Positions 37,087 through 45,785 of a stretch of 64,000 nt of DNA are shown in pieces. Numbering within the stretch: position 1 is the stretch's first letter; every line of letters starts with the position of its first letter. Origin of the DNA: Afipia clevelandensis ATCC 49720 (GTDB lineage Bacteria; Pseudomonadota; Alphaproteobacteria; Rhizobiales; Xanthobacteraceae); the NCBI RefSeq assembly GCF_000336555.1, contig NZ_KB375281.1, positions 3,197,338 through 3,261,337 of the forward strand, written 5' to 3'. The notes under the pieces are model-generated. The model was not told the origin of the DNA, did not search any database, and saw nothing but the letters and a program-made list of their open reading frames with translations. Made by a program: the position numbers and the translations under genes.

Positions 37087-37111
37087 CCGAGAAGCGGGTA
37101 CCGCTTTTCGG
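37087..37111. repeat. Short inverted repeat after the SDR gene
   Basis: CCGAGAAGCGG and CCGCTTTTCGG pair over 11 bp (one G-U) around GTA, 8 bp after the SDR stop. The GAAGCGG..CCGCTTTTCGG style resembles a common Bradyrhizobiaceae intergenic palindrome and could also end the transcript. Confidence 0.6.
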
Positions 37112-37259
37112 GCAACGCCATGCCTCGAACCAAATCCCCGCCGTTGCAGGTCACCTCCGCGTAATCCTGTCTCGACGGCGCCTGTGCAACACAATATTTT
37201 CAAATTCGGCGTTCAATGGAGACGCTTGTCCTTTGCCGGGGATGGAAGAAGACAATTCG

Positions 37260-38081
37260 ATGCTGCGGCCCGATGGTAATCAGCTTGGCGAAGTCGGCCT
37301 CGAGACCCTGGGTCCAACGACTTTTGGTCTGACCGCCTGTGGCCGGTTTACCGCCTTGCCGGTCCTGATCGTCCTGCACGGGCCGATGTCGACGCCAGGC
37401 CGGGTCGGCAATGCGCTGCGCGCCATGGGCCATCCGCTCGATGTCCGCCGCCCGGTGTTCGGCGACCCGCTGCCCAAAACCCTCGATCACTATGCCGGCG
37501 CGATCATCTTCGGCGGGCCGATGAGCGCCAACGACACCGAGGAGTTCATCCGCCGCGAAATCGACTGGCTCGCGGTGCCGCTGAAAGAGCAGCGTCCCTT
37601 CCTCGGAATTTGCCTTGGCGCGCAAATGCTCGCCAAGCATCTCGGCGCCCGGGTCGCGCCGCATCCGGAAGGCCGCGCCGAAGTCGGCTACTATCCGATC
37701 CGCCCGACGGACGCGGGACGCAAGCTCTGTTCGCATTGGCCCGATCATGTCTACCAGTGGCATCGCGAAGGCTTCGACCTTCCCGCGGGCACCGAGCAAC
37801 TGGCGGAAGGCGACGACTTTCCGGTGCAGGCTTTCCGCACCGGGCGCTGCTTCGGCATCCAGTTTCATCCCGATGTGACTCACGCGATGCTGCATCGCTG
37901 GACCACGCGCGGACACGAGCGCATGTCGATGCCCGGCGCGCGCAACCGCGCCGAACATTTCAATGGCCGCATGGTCCATGATCTCGCGGAGCGCGCCTGG
38001 CTGACGGCGTTCCTCGATGGCTGGCTGCATCGCCCGCCTGCGCCCGATCGCGGACAAATCGCCTCGCTCGCGGCAGAGTAA
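37260..38081 (+). CDS. Class I glutamine amidotransferase-like protein
   Basis: 273 residues. GATase-1 fold: VLIVLHGPMSTPG at the start, AIIFGGPMSANDTEEFI, the nucleophile elbow FLGICLGAQMLAKHLGA (Cys about 118) and FGIQFHPDVTHAML with the catalytic His about 203. The usual third residue, Glu of HPE, is Asp here (HPD). No synthetase domain is attached, so it belongs to the stand-alone GMP-synthase-like group whose members hydrolyse gamma-glutamyl compounds. Start ATG 37260 is preferred for its GGAAGAAGA; ATG 37242 is possible. An NTF2-like gene follows 5 bp later. Confidence 0.87.
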   Translation: MLRPDGNQLGEVGLETLGPTTFGLTACGRFTALPVLIVLHGPMSTPGRVGNALRAMGHPLDVRRPVFGDPLPKTLDHYAGAIIFGGPMSANDTEEFIRREIDWLAVPLKEQRPFLGICLGAQMLAKHLGARVAPHPEGRAEVGYYPIRPTDAGRKLCSHWPDHVYQWHREGFDLPAGTEQLAEGDDFPVQAFRTGRCFGIQFHPDVTHAMLHRWTTRGHERMSMPGARNRAEHFNGRMVHDLAERAWLTAFLDGWLHRPPAPDRGQIASLAAE

Positions 38082-38086
38082 GGCGG

Positions 38087-38596
38087 ATGGATCGGGACAG
38101 CTTCGCGCGCCTGTTGAACGATTTCACGCTGTCGGCCGAATCCGGTGACGGCGACCGCTTTGCGCGGCATTTCACCGAAGACGCGGTCTATCACGATTAT
38201 ATCTATGGCCCGCACAAAGGCCGCGTCGAGATCGCGCACATGATGGAGCATCTATTTCATCGCGACGCCGGCGACGACTATCGCTGGGAGATGTTCGATC
38301 CGGTCTGCAATGGCGATACGGGCTATGCGTGGTCGCTGTCGAGCTTTACCTCGACAGTGCCGCAGTTCGCCGGGCAATTCGTGGTGATCGACGGCATGAG
38401 CCGGTTCGTGCTGCGGGGCGGGCTGATCGCGGAATATCGCGAGTCGGTCAATGGCGGCGTCGCCATGGTGCAGCTCGGCGTCGAGCCGGATCGGATCGCG
38501 AAAATTCTCAAGCGCTGGTCGGGCTGGCTCCGGGATCGCCCCGAGACTGTCGATTATCTCGCGCGCTCCCGCCGCGCCAAGGTGCCGGCGAAATAA
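38087..38596 (+). CDS. NTF2-like / SnoaL-type protein
   Basis: 169 residues with the cone-shaped NTF2 fold expected from FARLLNDFTLSAESGDGDRF, FTEDAVYHDYIYGPHKGRVE, the FVVIDGMSRFVLRGGLIAEY strand pair and the closing helix. The family includes isomerases, cyclases and small-ligand binders; no specific catalytic set is readable, though an Asp-His pair (VYHDY) lies in the pocket position. It starts 5 bp after the amidotransferase stop, so the two are one operon and probably act on related compounds. Confidence 0.85.
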   Translation: MDRDSFARLLNDFTLSAESGDGDRFARHFTEDAVYHDYIYGPHKGRVEIAHMMEHLFHRDAGDDYRWEMFDPVCNGDTGYAWSLSSFTSTVPQFAGQFVVIDGMSRFVLRGGLIAEYRESVNGGVAMVQLGVEPDRIAKILKRWSGWLRDRPETVDYLARSRRAKVPAK

Positions 38597-38598
38597 CG

Positions 38599-39822
38599 CT
38601 ACTCCTTCGCCGTCGTTACGATCTTGATTTCCGATGTCAGCGTGCGGTGGACCGGGCACTTGTCCGCGATCTCCATCAGCTTGGCCCGTTGTTCGGCATC
38701 GAGAGCGCCGTCCATGGCGATGACGCGGTCGATCCTGCCGATCATGCCATCCTTGGTTTCGCAGTCCTCGCAATCCTTGGCATGGATGCGACTGTGCCGC
38801 AGCGTCACGGTTGTCCGCGCGAGCGGAATGGCCTTGCGCTCCGCGTAGAGCCGCATGGTCATGGACGTGCAGGCGCCGAGCGCGCCAAGCAGGAAATCGT
38901 AAGGTCCAGGTCCGCTGTCCATGCCGCCGACATCGACAGGCTCGTCGGCGAGGATGCGATGCCGGCCGGCCGCGATCACGTTCTGCAGTTTGCTGGCGCG
39001 GGTTTCGCTCACCACGACAGTGCCCGCGGGAGGATCTGCGATGACTGCGCCTGCGGCTTCCGGCGCGTCGAGATAGCGCGTGGCCCATGGCGCGATCATG
39101 TCGGCCACGTAGGTCGCGTCCTGCTTGCGCGATAGCAGGTGATCGGCGCCGGTGAGCGAGATGAAGCTCTTGGGATGCTTGGCCGCGACGAACAGATGGG
39201 TCGCGTTGTCGATGCCGACGGTGTTGTCGGTGGGCGAATGAAAGATCAGCAGCGGCTTGTGAAGCTTTGCAACGGTCTCCGTTAACCTGTGTTCGGCGAT
39301 GTCGTCGAGGAATTCACGCTTGATACGGAACGGCCGGCCCGCCAGTGAGACTTCGAGCTCGCCTTTCTCACGGATGTCCGGAATCTGCTCCTTGAACCAG
39401 TGCGTGACATGCGACGGGTCCGACGGCGCGGCGACGGTGGCGACGCATTTTGCTTCGGGAATCAGCGAGGCCGCGGCCAGAATTGCCGCGCCGCCGAGGC
39501 TGTGGCCGATCAGGATCGACGGCGCCTGCCTGGTCTTGCGTAGGTGATCCGCCGCCAGCACGAGGTCCGCGATGTTCGACGAGAAGGTCGTATTGGCGAA
39601 TTCGCCTTCGCTGGCGCCGATGCCGGTGAAATCGAACCGCAGCGTCGCGATGCCGTGCTTCGCCAGCCCCTCGGCGATGCGCTTGGCGGCAAGCACGTTC
39701 TGCCCGCAGGTGAAGCAATGTGCGAAAAGGGAGTAGGCGGCCGGAGCGCCCTCCGGCAGGTCAAGGGACGCCGCCAGAAGCTGTCCGTCCGAGCCGGGAA
39801 ACTGGAATTTTTCGGTGGTCAT
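38599..39822 (-). CDS. Alpha/beta-hydrolase fused to OsmC-like peroxidase domain
   Basis: 407 residues in two modules. Residues about 1-255 are an alpha/beta hydrolase with the elbow ILIGHSLGGAAIL (Ser about 108) and an Asp/His pair in FHSPTDNTVG and GADHLL. Residues about 275-407 are an OsmC/Ohr-type domain with the two redox cysteines in GALGACTSMTMRLYA and KCPVHRTL. This fusion is known in alpha- and other proteobacteria; a role in removing organic hydroperoxides or their esters is inferred. ATG 39822 has GGAGGG upstream. Its stop lies 2 bp from the convergent NTF2-like stop. Confidence 0.92.
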   Translation of the reverse strand: MTTEKFQFPGSDGQLLAASLDLPEGAPAAYSLFAHCFTCGQNVLAAKRIAEGLAKHGIATLRFDFTGIGASEGEFANTTFSSNIADLVLAADHLRKTRQAPSILIGHSLGGAAILAAASLIPEAKCVATVAAPSDPSHVTHWFKEQIPDIREKGELEVSLAGRPFRIKREFLDDIAEHRLTETVAKLHKPLLIFHSPTDNTVGIDNATHLFVAAKHPKSFISLTGADHLLSRKQDATYVADMIAPWATRYLDAPEAAGAVIADPPAGTVVVSETRASKLQNVIAAGRHRILADEPVDVGGMDSGPGPYDFLLGALGACTSMTMRLYAERKAIPLARTTVTLRHSRIHAKDCEDCETKDGMIGRIDRVIAMDGALDAEQRAKLMEIADKCPVHRTLTSEIKIVTTAKE

Positions 39823-39951
39823 GCGGACCCTCCGGTCATGTCAGTGCGCAGCACGATTGATGTTGCCATCAGCGTAGCTGAGGACGGGGCTCGCAGCCAA
39901 ATATGTGTAGGAGTTTGTGAGGCCCGTCGTCGCCCTTCGGGCTTTGCCGGG

Positions 39952-40004
39952 CACGCTTCGCCTGCGGCTACGTGGCTGCGCCACGCGTAGCCGCAGGCGA
40001 AGCG

Positions 40005-40006
<2 letters not shown>
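39952..40006. repeat. Long inverted repeat overlapping the 3' end of tRNA-Ala
   Basis: CACGCTTCGCCTGCGGCTAC... and its complement ...GTAGCCGCAGGCGAAGCGTG form a stem of 21 bp plus 4 more beyond a 2-nt bulge, with a TGC loop. The right arm ends inside the tRNA CCA end (40005-40007). It could be a repeat element inserted against the tRNA, a terminator, or both. Confidence 0.85.
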
Positions 40007-40080
<74 letters not shown>

Positions 40081-40357
40081 TTGATCGGCCTGCCTGACGG
40101 CGGCGGATGAAGTGGGGGCCATTTACAATCCCGATCATGGCCAAGTCAAGAACACCCAAATCAATGTTTGCGGCGCTGGTTTTCGCCCCGAATGGACGCC
40201 GTTTCGGTAGCGGGATCGTGGGCAAATCTTGAGGCAGCGGCCCGGTTCGGGCCGGTTCAAGAGCCCGTCCGGCGCGGAAACCTCCCTTGTTTGCGCCGCC
40301 GCGAAACGGTATGGAGACGGATATCCACGGAAGCGAGCGAAGGACACCAGAACCGCC

Positions 40358-40648
40358 ATGCGCGCCATTCTCGACATCGTTCTGATCGTTTTGGACCTGT
40401 ATGTCTGGCTGCTGATCGCCTCAGCGATCCTGTCCTGGCTGATCGCTTTCAACGTCGTGAACACCCGCAACCAGTTCGTCGCGGCTGTCGCGGAGTTCCT
40501 TTACAAGATCACCGAGCCGGTGCTGCGGCCGATCCGGAACGTGATGCCCAATCTCGGCGGTCTCGATATTTCGCCGATCATCGTGATCCTGATCATCATG
40601 TTCATCCAGCGCGTGATTACCTATTACATCTATCCGAACGTGATCTGA
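40358..40648 (+). CDS. YggT-family membrane protein
   Basis: 96 residues with two membrane helices (IVLIVLDLYVWLLIASAILS and SPIIVILIIMFIQRVITYYI) and the family motif TEPVLRPIRNVMPNLGG between them. YggT (Ycf19) proteins take part in osmotic tolerance and, in cyanobacteria and plants, in membrane or division-site organisation. It is followed by DUF167 and folD on the same strand; yggT next to a DUF167 (YggU) gene is a common bacterial order. The start ATG 40358 gives the usual length. Confidence 0.93.
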   Translation: MRAILDIVLIVLDLYVWLLIASAILSWLIAFNVVNTRNQFVAAVAEFLYKITEPVLRPIRNVMPNLGGLDISPIIVILIIMFIQRVITYYIYPNVI

Positions 40649-40681
40649 TCGCACGAGGGCTTCCGGTTCCTTGACTCCTGC

Positions 40682-40999
40682 ATGGCTATTCCTTGGCGCT
40701 TTTCCGTTCAGGGCATCAGCGTCGCGCTGCGGGTGACCCCGCGCGGAGGACTGGATGCGATCGACGGCATCGAGACGCTGGCCAATGGCCGCAGCGTGGT
40801 CAAGATCAGGGTCCGTGCCATTGCCGAAGGCGGCGAAGCCAATCGCGCGGTGACCGAGTTGCTCGCCAAGGCGCTTCATGTGCCGAAAAGCCATGTCCGG
40901 GTGCTGTCCGGCGCGACCTCGCGCCTCAAGCAGGTGGCGGTGGACGGCGATCCGAAGAAACTGGGCGATACCTTGCAAGCTCTGACTGGCAAGACCTGA
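40682..40999 (+). CDS. DUF167 (YggU-like) protein
   Basis: 105 residues. Conserved blocks are LRVTPRGGLDAIDG, VVKIRVRAIAEGGEANRAVT and VRVLSGATSRLKQVAV, the full DUF167 pattern. Function is unknown; the fold is known to be a small alpha/beta domain. It is 33 bp behind yggT and 27 bp before folD, so all three may be one transcript. Confidence 0.93.
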   Translation: MAIPWRFSVQGISVALRVTPRGGLDAIDGIETLANGRSVVKIRVRAIAEGGEANRAVTELLAKALHVPKSHVRVLSGATSRLKQVAVDGDPKKLGDTLQALTGKT

Positions 41000-41026
41000 C
41001 CGACAAGTCCTGACGAAAGACCCCTG

Positions 41027-41911
41027 ATGACGGCCAAAATCATTGACGGAAAAATCATCGCCGCCGATCTGCGCGCCCGTGTTGCGGACGAAGTGGGGCG
41101 GGTCAAGCGCGATCACGGACTGACACCGGGTCTTGCGGTGGTTCTGGTCGGCAATGATCCCGCCTCCGAAGTTTACGTCCGCAACAAAGCAAAGCAGACC
41201 GAAGCGGCAGGCATGGCATCGTTCGAGCACAAGCTGGCGGCGGATACGCCGCAGAAGGATTTGCTGGCGCTGATTGCAAAGCTGAACGCGGATGCCAGCG
41301 TGCACGGCATTCTGGTGCAGCTCCCGCTGCCCAAGGGATTGGACACCCAGGCCGTCATCAACGCCATTGATCCGGCCAAGGATGTCGATGGCCTGCATCC
41401 GATCAATGCCGGGCGGCTCGCCACTGGCCTCACGGCACTGACGCCCTGCACGCCGCTCGGCTGCATCATCCTTGCGAAAACGGTTCACGTCTCGCTGGAA
41501 GGCCTGAACGCGGTGATCATCGGCCGCTCCAATCTTGTGGGCCGCCCGCTGGTGCAACTGCTGCTCAACGAGAACGCCACGGTGACCATCGCGCATTCGC
41601 GGACGCGCGACCTTGCCGAGATTTGCAGGCAGGCCGATCTGCTGCTCGCGGCGGTCGGCAAGCCCGAGATGGTCAAGGCGGACTGGATCAAGCCCGGCGC
41701 GACCGTGATCGATGTCGGCATTAATCGTGTGTCCGGCGCGGACGGCAAGAGCAGACTGATCGGCGATGTGGCCTACCAGGAAGCTGCTCAGGTTGCGGGC
41801 GCGATCACGCCGGTGCCGGGCGGTGTCGGGCCGATGACGATTGCCTGCCTGCTGGTCAACACTGTGCGCGCCGCTTGCGCGATCAAGGGATTGCCTGCTC
41901 CGGCGGTGTAG
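41027..41911 (+). CDS. folD: Methylenetetrahydrofolate dehydrogenase / cyclohydrolase
   Basis: 294 residues, standard for the bifunctional FolD that interconverts methylene- and formyl-tetrahydrofolate. Signatures: [20 protein letters not shown] with the catalytic Lys, [25 protein letters not shown], the NADP site [20 protein letters not shown] and [20 protein letters not shown]. It supplies the formyl donor used by PurH. Convergent with the M20 peptidase gene, stops 3 bp apart. Confidence 0.98.
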   Translation: MTAKIIDGKIIAADLRARVADEVGRVKRDHGLTPGLAVVLVGNDPASEVYVRNKAKQTEAAGMASFEHKLAADTPQKDLLALIAKLNADASVHGILVQLPLPKGLDTQAVINAIDPAKDVDGLHPINAGRLATGLTALTPCTPLGCIILAKTVHVSLEGLNAVIIGRSNLVGRPLVQLLLNENATVTIAHSRTRDLAEICRQADLLLAAVGKPEMVKADWIKPGATVIDVGINRVSGADGKSRLIGDVAYQEAAQVAGAITPVPGGVGPMTIACLLVNTVRAACAIKGLPAPAV

Positions 41912-41914
41912 CCG

Positions 41915-43399
41915 CTACGGCGCGGCCGCGTTCTGCACCAGCCGCCGGTAGAAGCGGATCATGTCGGCATAGTTGGCGACACTGAGCCGCTCGTTGGTGC
42001 CGTGAAAGCGCTTCAAGTCCTCCGCCGTGGCGCGCACCGGCGAGAAGCGGAAAATGTTGCTGGTCACATCGAGATAGTTGCGCGAGTCGGTGGCGGCGAC
42101 CATCAGGCCCGGCGCCACCAGCACATCTGGAAAAATCTCGCGAATGGTGCGGTTCACCATTTGATAGTCCGGCGTCGCGGTCGATGTCATCGGCGGCGGA
42201 TTGGTGTTGCCCGGCAGCGGCGTCACCTTGATGCGGTCATCGCCGATGAGGGATTTCACCCGCGCGATCACGCTCTCTTCGGTCTCGCCCGGCAGAAGAC
42301 GGAAATTCACGATCGCCTCGGCGCGGCCCGGCAACACGTTTTCCTTGTTGCCCGCATTGAAGATGGTCAGCGCTGTTGTGGTGCGGATCGTAGCGGCGGT
42401 CTGCGCGGTCTTCAGGAGTTGCGCGCGCACCAGCGGCTCGAACAGCCACAGGTTGGACAGCACAAGCTGGCTGCTGAAATCCATCTCCGGCGCCACCGTT
42501 TGCAGCGTCTCGCGCATCACACCGCTGACCGACGCGGGAAACGGCCGTTTCTCCAGCCGCGCCAGTGCGGCGCTCAGTTTGCCAATGGCGGTGTCGGGCG
42601 GCGGCAGCGAGGAATGACCGGGCGTCGCCGTGGTGGAGAGGGAGAGCGTGACGTAGCCTTTCTCGGCAACGCCGATCAGCGCCACCGGCTTGTCGATGCC
42701 CTTGAGAATGCCGTCGGTGATCAGCAGGCCTTCGTCGAACACGAAGTCGAGTTTCACGCCGCGCGACTGCAGCAGCTTCGACATCGCCGCCGCCCCGCGC
42801 TTGCCGGAGACTTCCTCGTCATGGCCGAACGCGAAATAGATCGTGCGCTTGGGTTTGAAGCCTTCTTTCGCGAGCTGCTCGGCGGCCTCCAGCATCGAGA
42901 ACAGGTTGCCCTTGTCGTCCCACGAGCCGCGGCCCCAGATGAAGCCGTCTTTCACCTCGCCGCTGAACGGCGGCACCTGCCAGTCGCCTTCGGTGCCGGG
43001 TGCGATCGGCACCACGTCCTGATGCGCCAGCAGTGCGAACGGCGGCGCCTTCGGATCGCTGCCTTCCCAGGTGTAGAGCAGGCTGTAATTGGCGACGACC
43101 TCGCGTTTTGCGGCGGCATGGAAGGCCGGGTAGTTTTGCGCGATCAGGCCGTGCAGCGCGCGGAAGGCCTCCGCGCTTTGATCGGCATCGGTCGCGCTGG
43201 CGATGGTCTGCAGTTTGACGGCGGCGCCGAGGCGCTGCGCGGCGCCGGTTTCATCGACCGCCGCCGGGGCGACCGGCGCAACCGCGATCTGCCGCGTGGG
43301 CTTGCGCCATGTATTCGCCACCAGCACCGCGGCGAGAACAACCGCCGCCACAATCAGCAGCAGGACGAGGTTACGGAGGATGCGGAGTGCGCGGCGCAT
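41915..43399 (-). CDS. M20-family metallopeptidase (carboxypeptidase S-like), membrane-anchored
   Basis: 494 residues. One N-terminal membrane helix (LVLLLIVAAVVLAAVLV) anchors a periplasmic M20 di-zinc peptidase. Metal and catalytic sites: LLAHQDVVPIAPGT (His-x-Asp), WGRGSWDDKGNLF (bridging Asp), FGHDEEVSGKRGA (catalytic Glu pair) and a C-terminal His in FHGTNERL. The lid/dimerisation domain sits between about residues 260 and 370. The sequence resembles vacuolar CPS1/PM20D1; a dipeptidase or N-acyl-amino-acid hydrolase activity is likely. ppa lies 27 bp upstream on the same strand. Confidence 0.92.
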   Translation of the reverse strand: MRRALRILRNLVLLLIVAAVVLAAVLVANTWRKPTRQIAVAPVAPAAVDETGAAQRLGAAVKLQTIASATDADQSAEAFRALHGLIAQNYPAFHAAAKREVVANYSLLYTWEGSDPKAPPFALLAHQDVVPIAPGTEGDWQVPPFSGEVKDGFIWGRGSWDDKGNLFSMLEAAEQLAKEGFKPKRTIYFAFGHDEEVSGKRGAAAMSKLLQSRGVKLDFVFDEGLLITDGILKGIDKPVALIGVAEKGYVTLSLSTTATPGHSSLPPPDTAIGKLSAALARLEKRPFPASVSGVMRETLQTVAPEMDFSSQLVLSNLWLFEPLVRAQLLKTAQTAATIRTTTALTIFNAGNKENVLPGRAEAIVNFRLLPGETEESVIARVKSLIGDDRIKVTPLPGNTNPPPMTSTATPDYQMVNRTIREIFPDVLVAPGLMVAATDSRNYLDVTSNIFRFSPVRATAEDLKRFHGTNERLSVANYADMIRFYRRLVQNAAAP

Positions 43400-43426
43400 G
43401 ATCTGAATCCCCGGGGATCGTCGTCC

Positions 43427-43957
43427 TTACTTTTTCTTCGCGCGCTCGATGCCTTCGACGATCAGCTTGCGCGCTTCCTCGGCATTGCCCCAGCGCAGCA
43501 CCTTCACCCACTTCTTGGGTTCGAGATCCTTGTAATGCTCGAAGAAGTGCTGGATCTGCTGCAGCGTGATCTCGGGAAGGTCGCTGTAGTTTGTCACCTT
43601 GTCGTAGCGCTGGGTCAGCTTCGAGGTCGGTACCGCGATGATCTTCTCGTCGCCGCCGGCTTCATCTTCCATGAACAGCACGCCGACGGGACGCACCGCG
43701 ATGACCGCGCCGGGCACGATCGCGCGGGTGTTGGCCACCAGCACATCGCACGGGTCGCCGTCATCGGAGAGGGTGTGCGGGATGAAGCCGTAATTGCCGG
43801 GATAACGCATCGCCGTATACAGGAAGCGGTCCACCACCAGCGTGCCGGCGTCCTTGTCCATTTCGTATTTGATCGGTTCGCCGCCGACCGGCACTTCGAT
43901 GATGACATTGACCTCGTCGGGAGGATTCTTGCCGATGGAAATCGCGTCGATGCGCAT
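43427..43957 (-). CDS. ppa: Inorganic pyrophosphatase, family I
   Basis: 176 residues. Hydrolyses pyrophosphate and drives biosynthesis. Active-site segments: [40 protein letters not shown] with the DxDPxD metal site, and [15 protein letters not shown]. The frame stays open far upstream, but the family N-terminus [18 protein letters not shown] fixes the start at ATG 43957, with AAGG in front. It lies upstream of the M20 peptidase on the same strand. Confidence 0.98.
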   Translation of the reverse strand: MRIDAISIGKNPPDEVNVIIEVPVGGEPIKYEMDKDAGTLVVDRFLYTAMRYPGNYGFIPHTLSDDGDPCDVLVANTRAIVPGAVIAVRPVGVLFMEDEAGGDEKIIAVPTSKLTQRYDKVTNYSDLPEITLQQIQHFFEHYKDLEPKKWVKVLRWGNAEEARKLIVEGIERAKKK

Positions 43958-44106
43958 GACAGGCCTTGTGGTTGGTCGATCCTGTGCGCTGGTTAGCGAA
44001 TCGGACGCGGGGCTGGAAGCCCGAAAATACCGGCCAAAGGAATAAGAACTGACGTCAGGCGCGCAAATGCGGATCGCGCCGCGTAATTGGGCCGTCCAAG
44101 CGCAAA

Positions 44107-44616
44107 TCAGGCCGTCCAGGCAAAAGCGACCTTGTCCAGCGACTTGCCGCCGAACCGCTCCGACGAGCGCGCGACCATCCGGCCGCCCAGCGTCCGATAG
44201 AACTCGACCGCCGGCTCGTTGTCGGAGAGCGCCCAGATCACCATGCTCTTGAGCCCGCTCTGGCCGAGATCGCGCTTGGCGGCGGTGAACAGGCGGCGGC
44301 CGAAGCCGAGGCCCTGAAACTCGGGGCGGAGGTAAAGTTCGTAGATCTCGCCCTCGAAATGCAGGCTGCGGGCGCGGTTGCGGCCGTAATTGGCATAGCC
44401 GGCGATCTTGTCGCCGAAGCACAAGACGCTGACGCGGCTGCCTTTTCGGATCGCCGAATCCCACCATTGGGGGCCGCGGCGGTTGATCAGCTTTTCGAGT
44501 TCGGCGCCGGGGATGATTCCCTGATAGGCGGCGCGCCAAGCCTCGTCATGCGTGGCAGCAACGGCTGACGCATCGGACGCCTTGGCGGGACGAACTTCGA
44601 TAAGGATCGTGCTCAT
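44107..44616 (-). CDS. GNAT-family N-acetyltransferase
   Basis: 169 residues. GNAT fold with [20 protein letters not shown] at the start, the [20 protein letters not shown] motif A (RxxGxGxR/K acetyl-CoA loop as QGLGFGRRL) and the C-terminal [17 protein letters not shown] motif B. Acetyl acceptor unknown; a small metabolite or protein amine is possible. The frame could begin 14 codons earlier, but ATG 44616 gives the usual N-terminus. No operon partner. Confidence 0.9.
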   Translation of the reverse strand: MSTILIEVRPAKASDASAVAATHDEAWRAAYQGIIPGAELEKLINRRGPQWWDSAIRKGSRVSVLCFGDKIAGYANYGRNRARSLHFEGEIYELYLRPEFQGLGFGRRLFTAAKRDLGQSGLKSMVIWALSDNEPAVEFYRTLGGRMVARSSERFGGKSLDKVAFAWTA

Positions 44617-44783
44617 GATGCAATCAAAGCAACTCGGCGGGCCGCCTTCAAGGTCCATCGTTAATTATCGGTTAATATGTGCGGTTTTTGCATCAGGTTC
44701 ATACTTACCTGTGCCGAAAGAGGACAGTTGTGCGCTGCATGGCGCTTGGCTTGGCCGCGCGACGCAGGCAATGATCGCCGCAG

Positions 44784-45710
44784 ATGACAAAAAACGCATT
44801 GCTCAAGGCCGCTGTGCTGCTTCTGGCAGGTGGTCTTCTGTCGCCGGCACCCGTTTGGGGTGAGTCGAAACTCGGTCCGCAGGGCGGTGAGTCGGGGCCA
44901 AACCGCCGTCAGGACTGGCTGGTGCCGACGCAGGACCAGATCACACCTTCGCGAGCGGTGCTGTTTCGCCCGCCCGGCAAGGGGCCGTTCCGGATCGCGG
45001 TGATTGCCCACGCCTCGACACAGAACCGGTTGGCGCGGGCGCAGATGCCGCAGCCGGAATATCCCGCGCTTGCCGCCGCGCTGGTCGCCAAAGGGTTCGC
45101 GGTGCTCATTCCGCAGCGGCTCGGCCATGGCAAGACCGGCGGGCCTTACCTTGAAGACCAGGAGGGCTGCGACAACGCCGAATATACGATGTCGGCGCGC
45201 ACCACGGCGGAAGAGATCGCGACCGCGCTGGCGTTCATCCGCGCACAGTCGTTCGCGCGCAAGGATGCCTCCGTCATTGTCGGGCACTCGGCGGGCGGAT
45301 GGGGTGCGCTGGCGCTGACCGATCGCAGCCCAAAGGATATGTCCGCCATCGTTGTGTTCGCGCCGGGCCGCGGCGGCCGCAAGGATGATCGCGCCAACAG
45401 CATCTGCGCGCCGGACAAACTCATCGCCGCCGCGAAGGAGTTCGGCGAAGACGCGCGCGTGCCGGTGACATGGCTGGTGGCGGACAACGATTCGTTCTTT
45501 CCGCCGGCGTTTTCAAAACAGATGGCCGATGCGTTCACCGAGGCAGGAGACGGCAAGGTGGCTTTTCAGATTCTTCCGGCCTTCGGCAAGGAAGGCCACT
45601 GGCTTGCGGAGGCGGGGGATGAGGCGACGCTCGCGGCACTCATGGCCAATGTGGCGGGGTTGAATGTGCAAGCGTCGCCCGTGCAGGGCGCAAGTGCGAA
45701 GAAGAAGTGA
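44784..45710 (+). CDS. Secreted alpha/beta-hydrolase (dienelactone hydrolase-like)
   Basis: 308 residues. Signal peptide LLKAAVLLLAGGLLSPAPVWG leads an alpha/beta-hydrolase domain with FRIAVIAHAST (oxyanion strand), the nucleophile elbow VIVGHSAGGWGALAL, Asp in WLVADNDSFFPP and His in GKEGHWLAE, so a full Ser-Asp-His triad. Looks like the periplasmic group of uncharacterised hydrolases. A 14-residue frame from GTG 44730 with a GAGGA site ends 9 bp before the ATG; it may act as a coupled leader. Confidence 0.85.
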   Translation: MTKNALLKAAVLLLAGGLLSPAPVWGESKLGPQGGESGPNRRQDWLVPTQDQITPSRAVLFRPPGKGPFRIAVIAHASTQNRLARAQMPQPEYPALAAALVAKGFAVLIPQRLGHGKTGGPYLEDQEGCDNAEYTMSARTTAEEIATALAFIRAQSFARKDASVIVGHSAGGWGALALTDRSPKDMSAIVVFAPGRGGRKDDRANSICAPDKLIAAAKEFGEDARVPVTWLVADNDSFFPPAFSKQMADAFTEAGDGKVAFQILPAFGKEGHWLAEAGDEATLAALMANVAGLNVQASPVQGASAKKK

Positions 45711-45785
45711 TGATCGACGAAAGAGGTTGAGTCGCATATACATGTCTATTCTGACATGTATTGAAGCCGATCTGATTGGCTGTTT

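Noticed and set aside
42002..43996. 664-codon plus-strand frame across the M20 peptidase and ppa
   Set aside because: Antisense to two conserved enzymes with intact motifs; no ribosome site and a shadow-like, Arg/His-rich composition.
43427..44539. Extended 370-residue version of ppa
   Set aside because: The added N-terminus is the shifted reading of the GNAT gene region; the pyrophosphatase family starts at [10 protein letters not shown].
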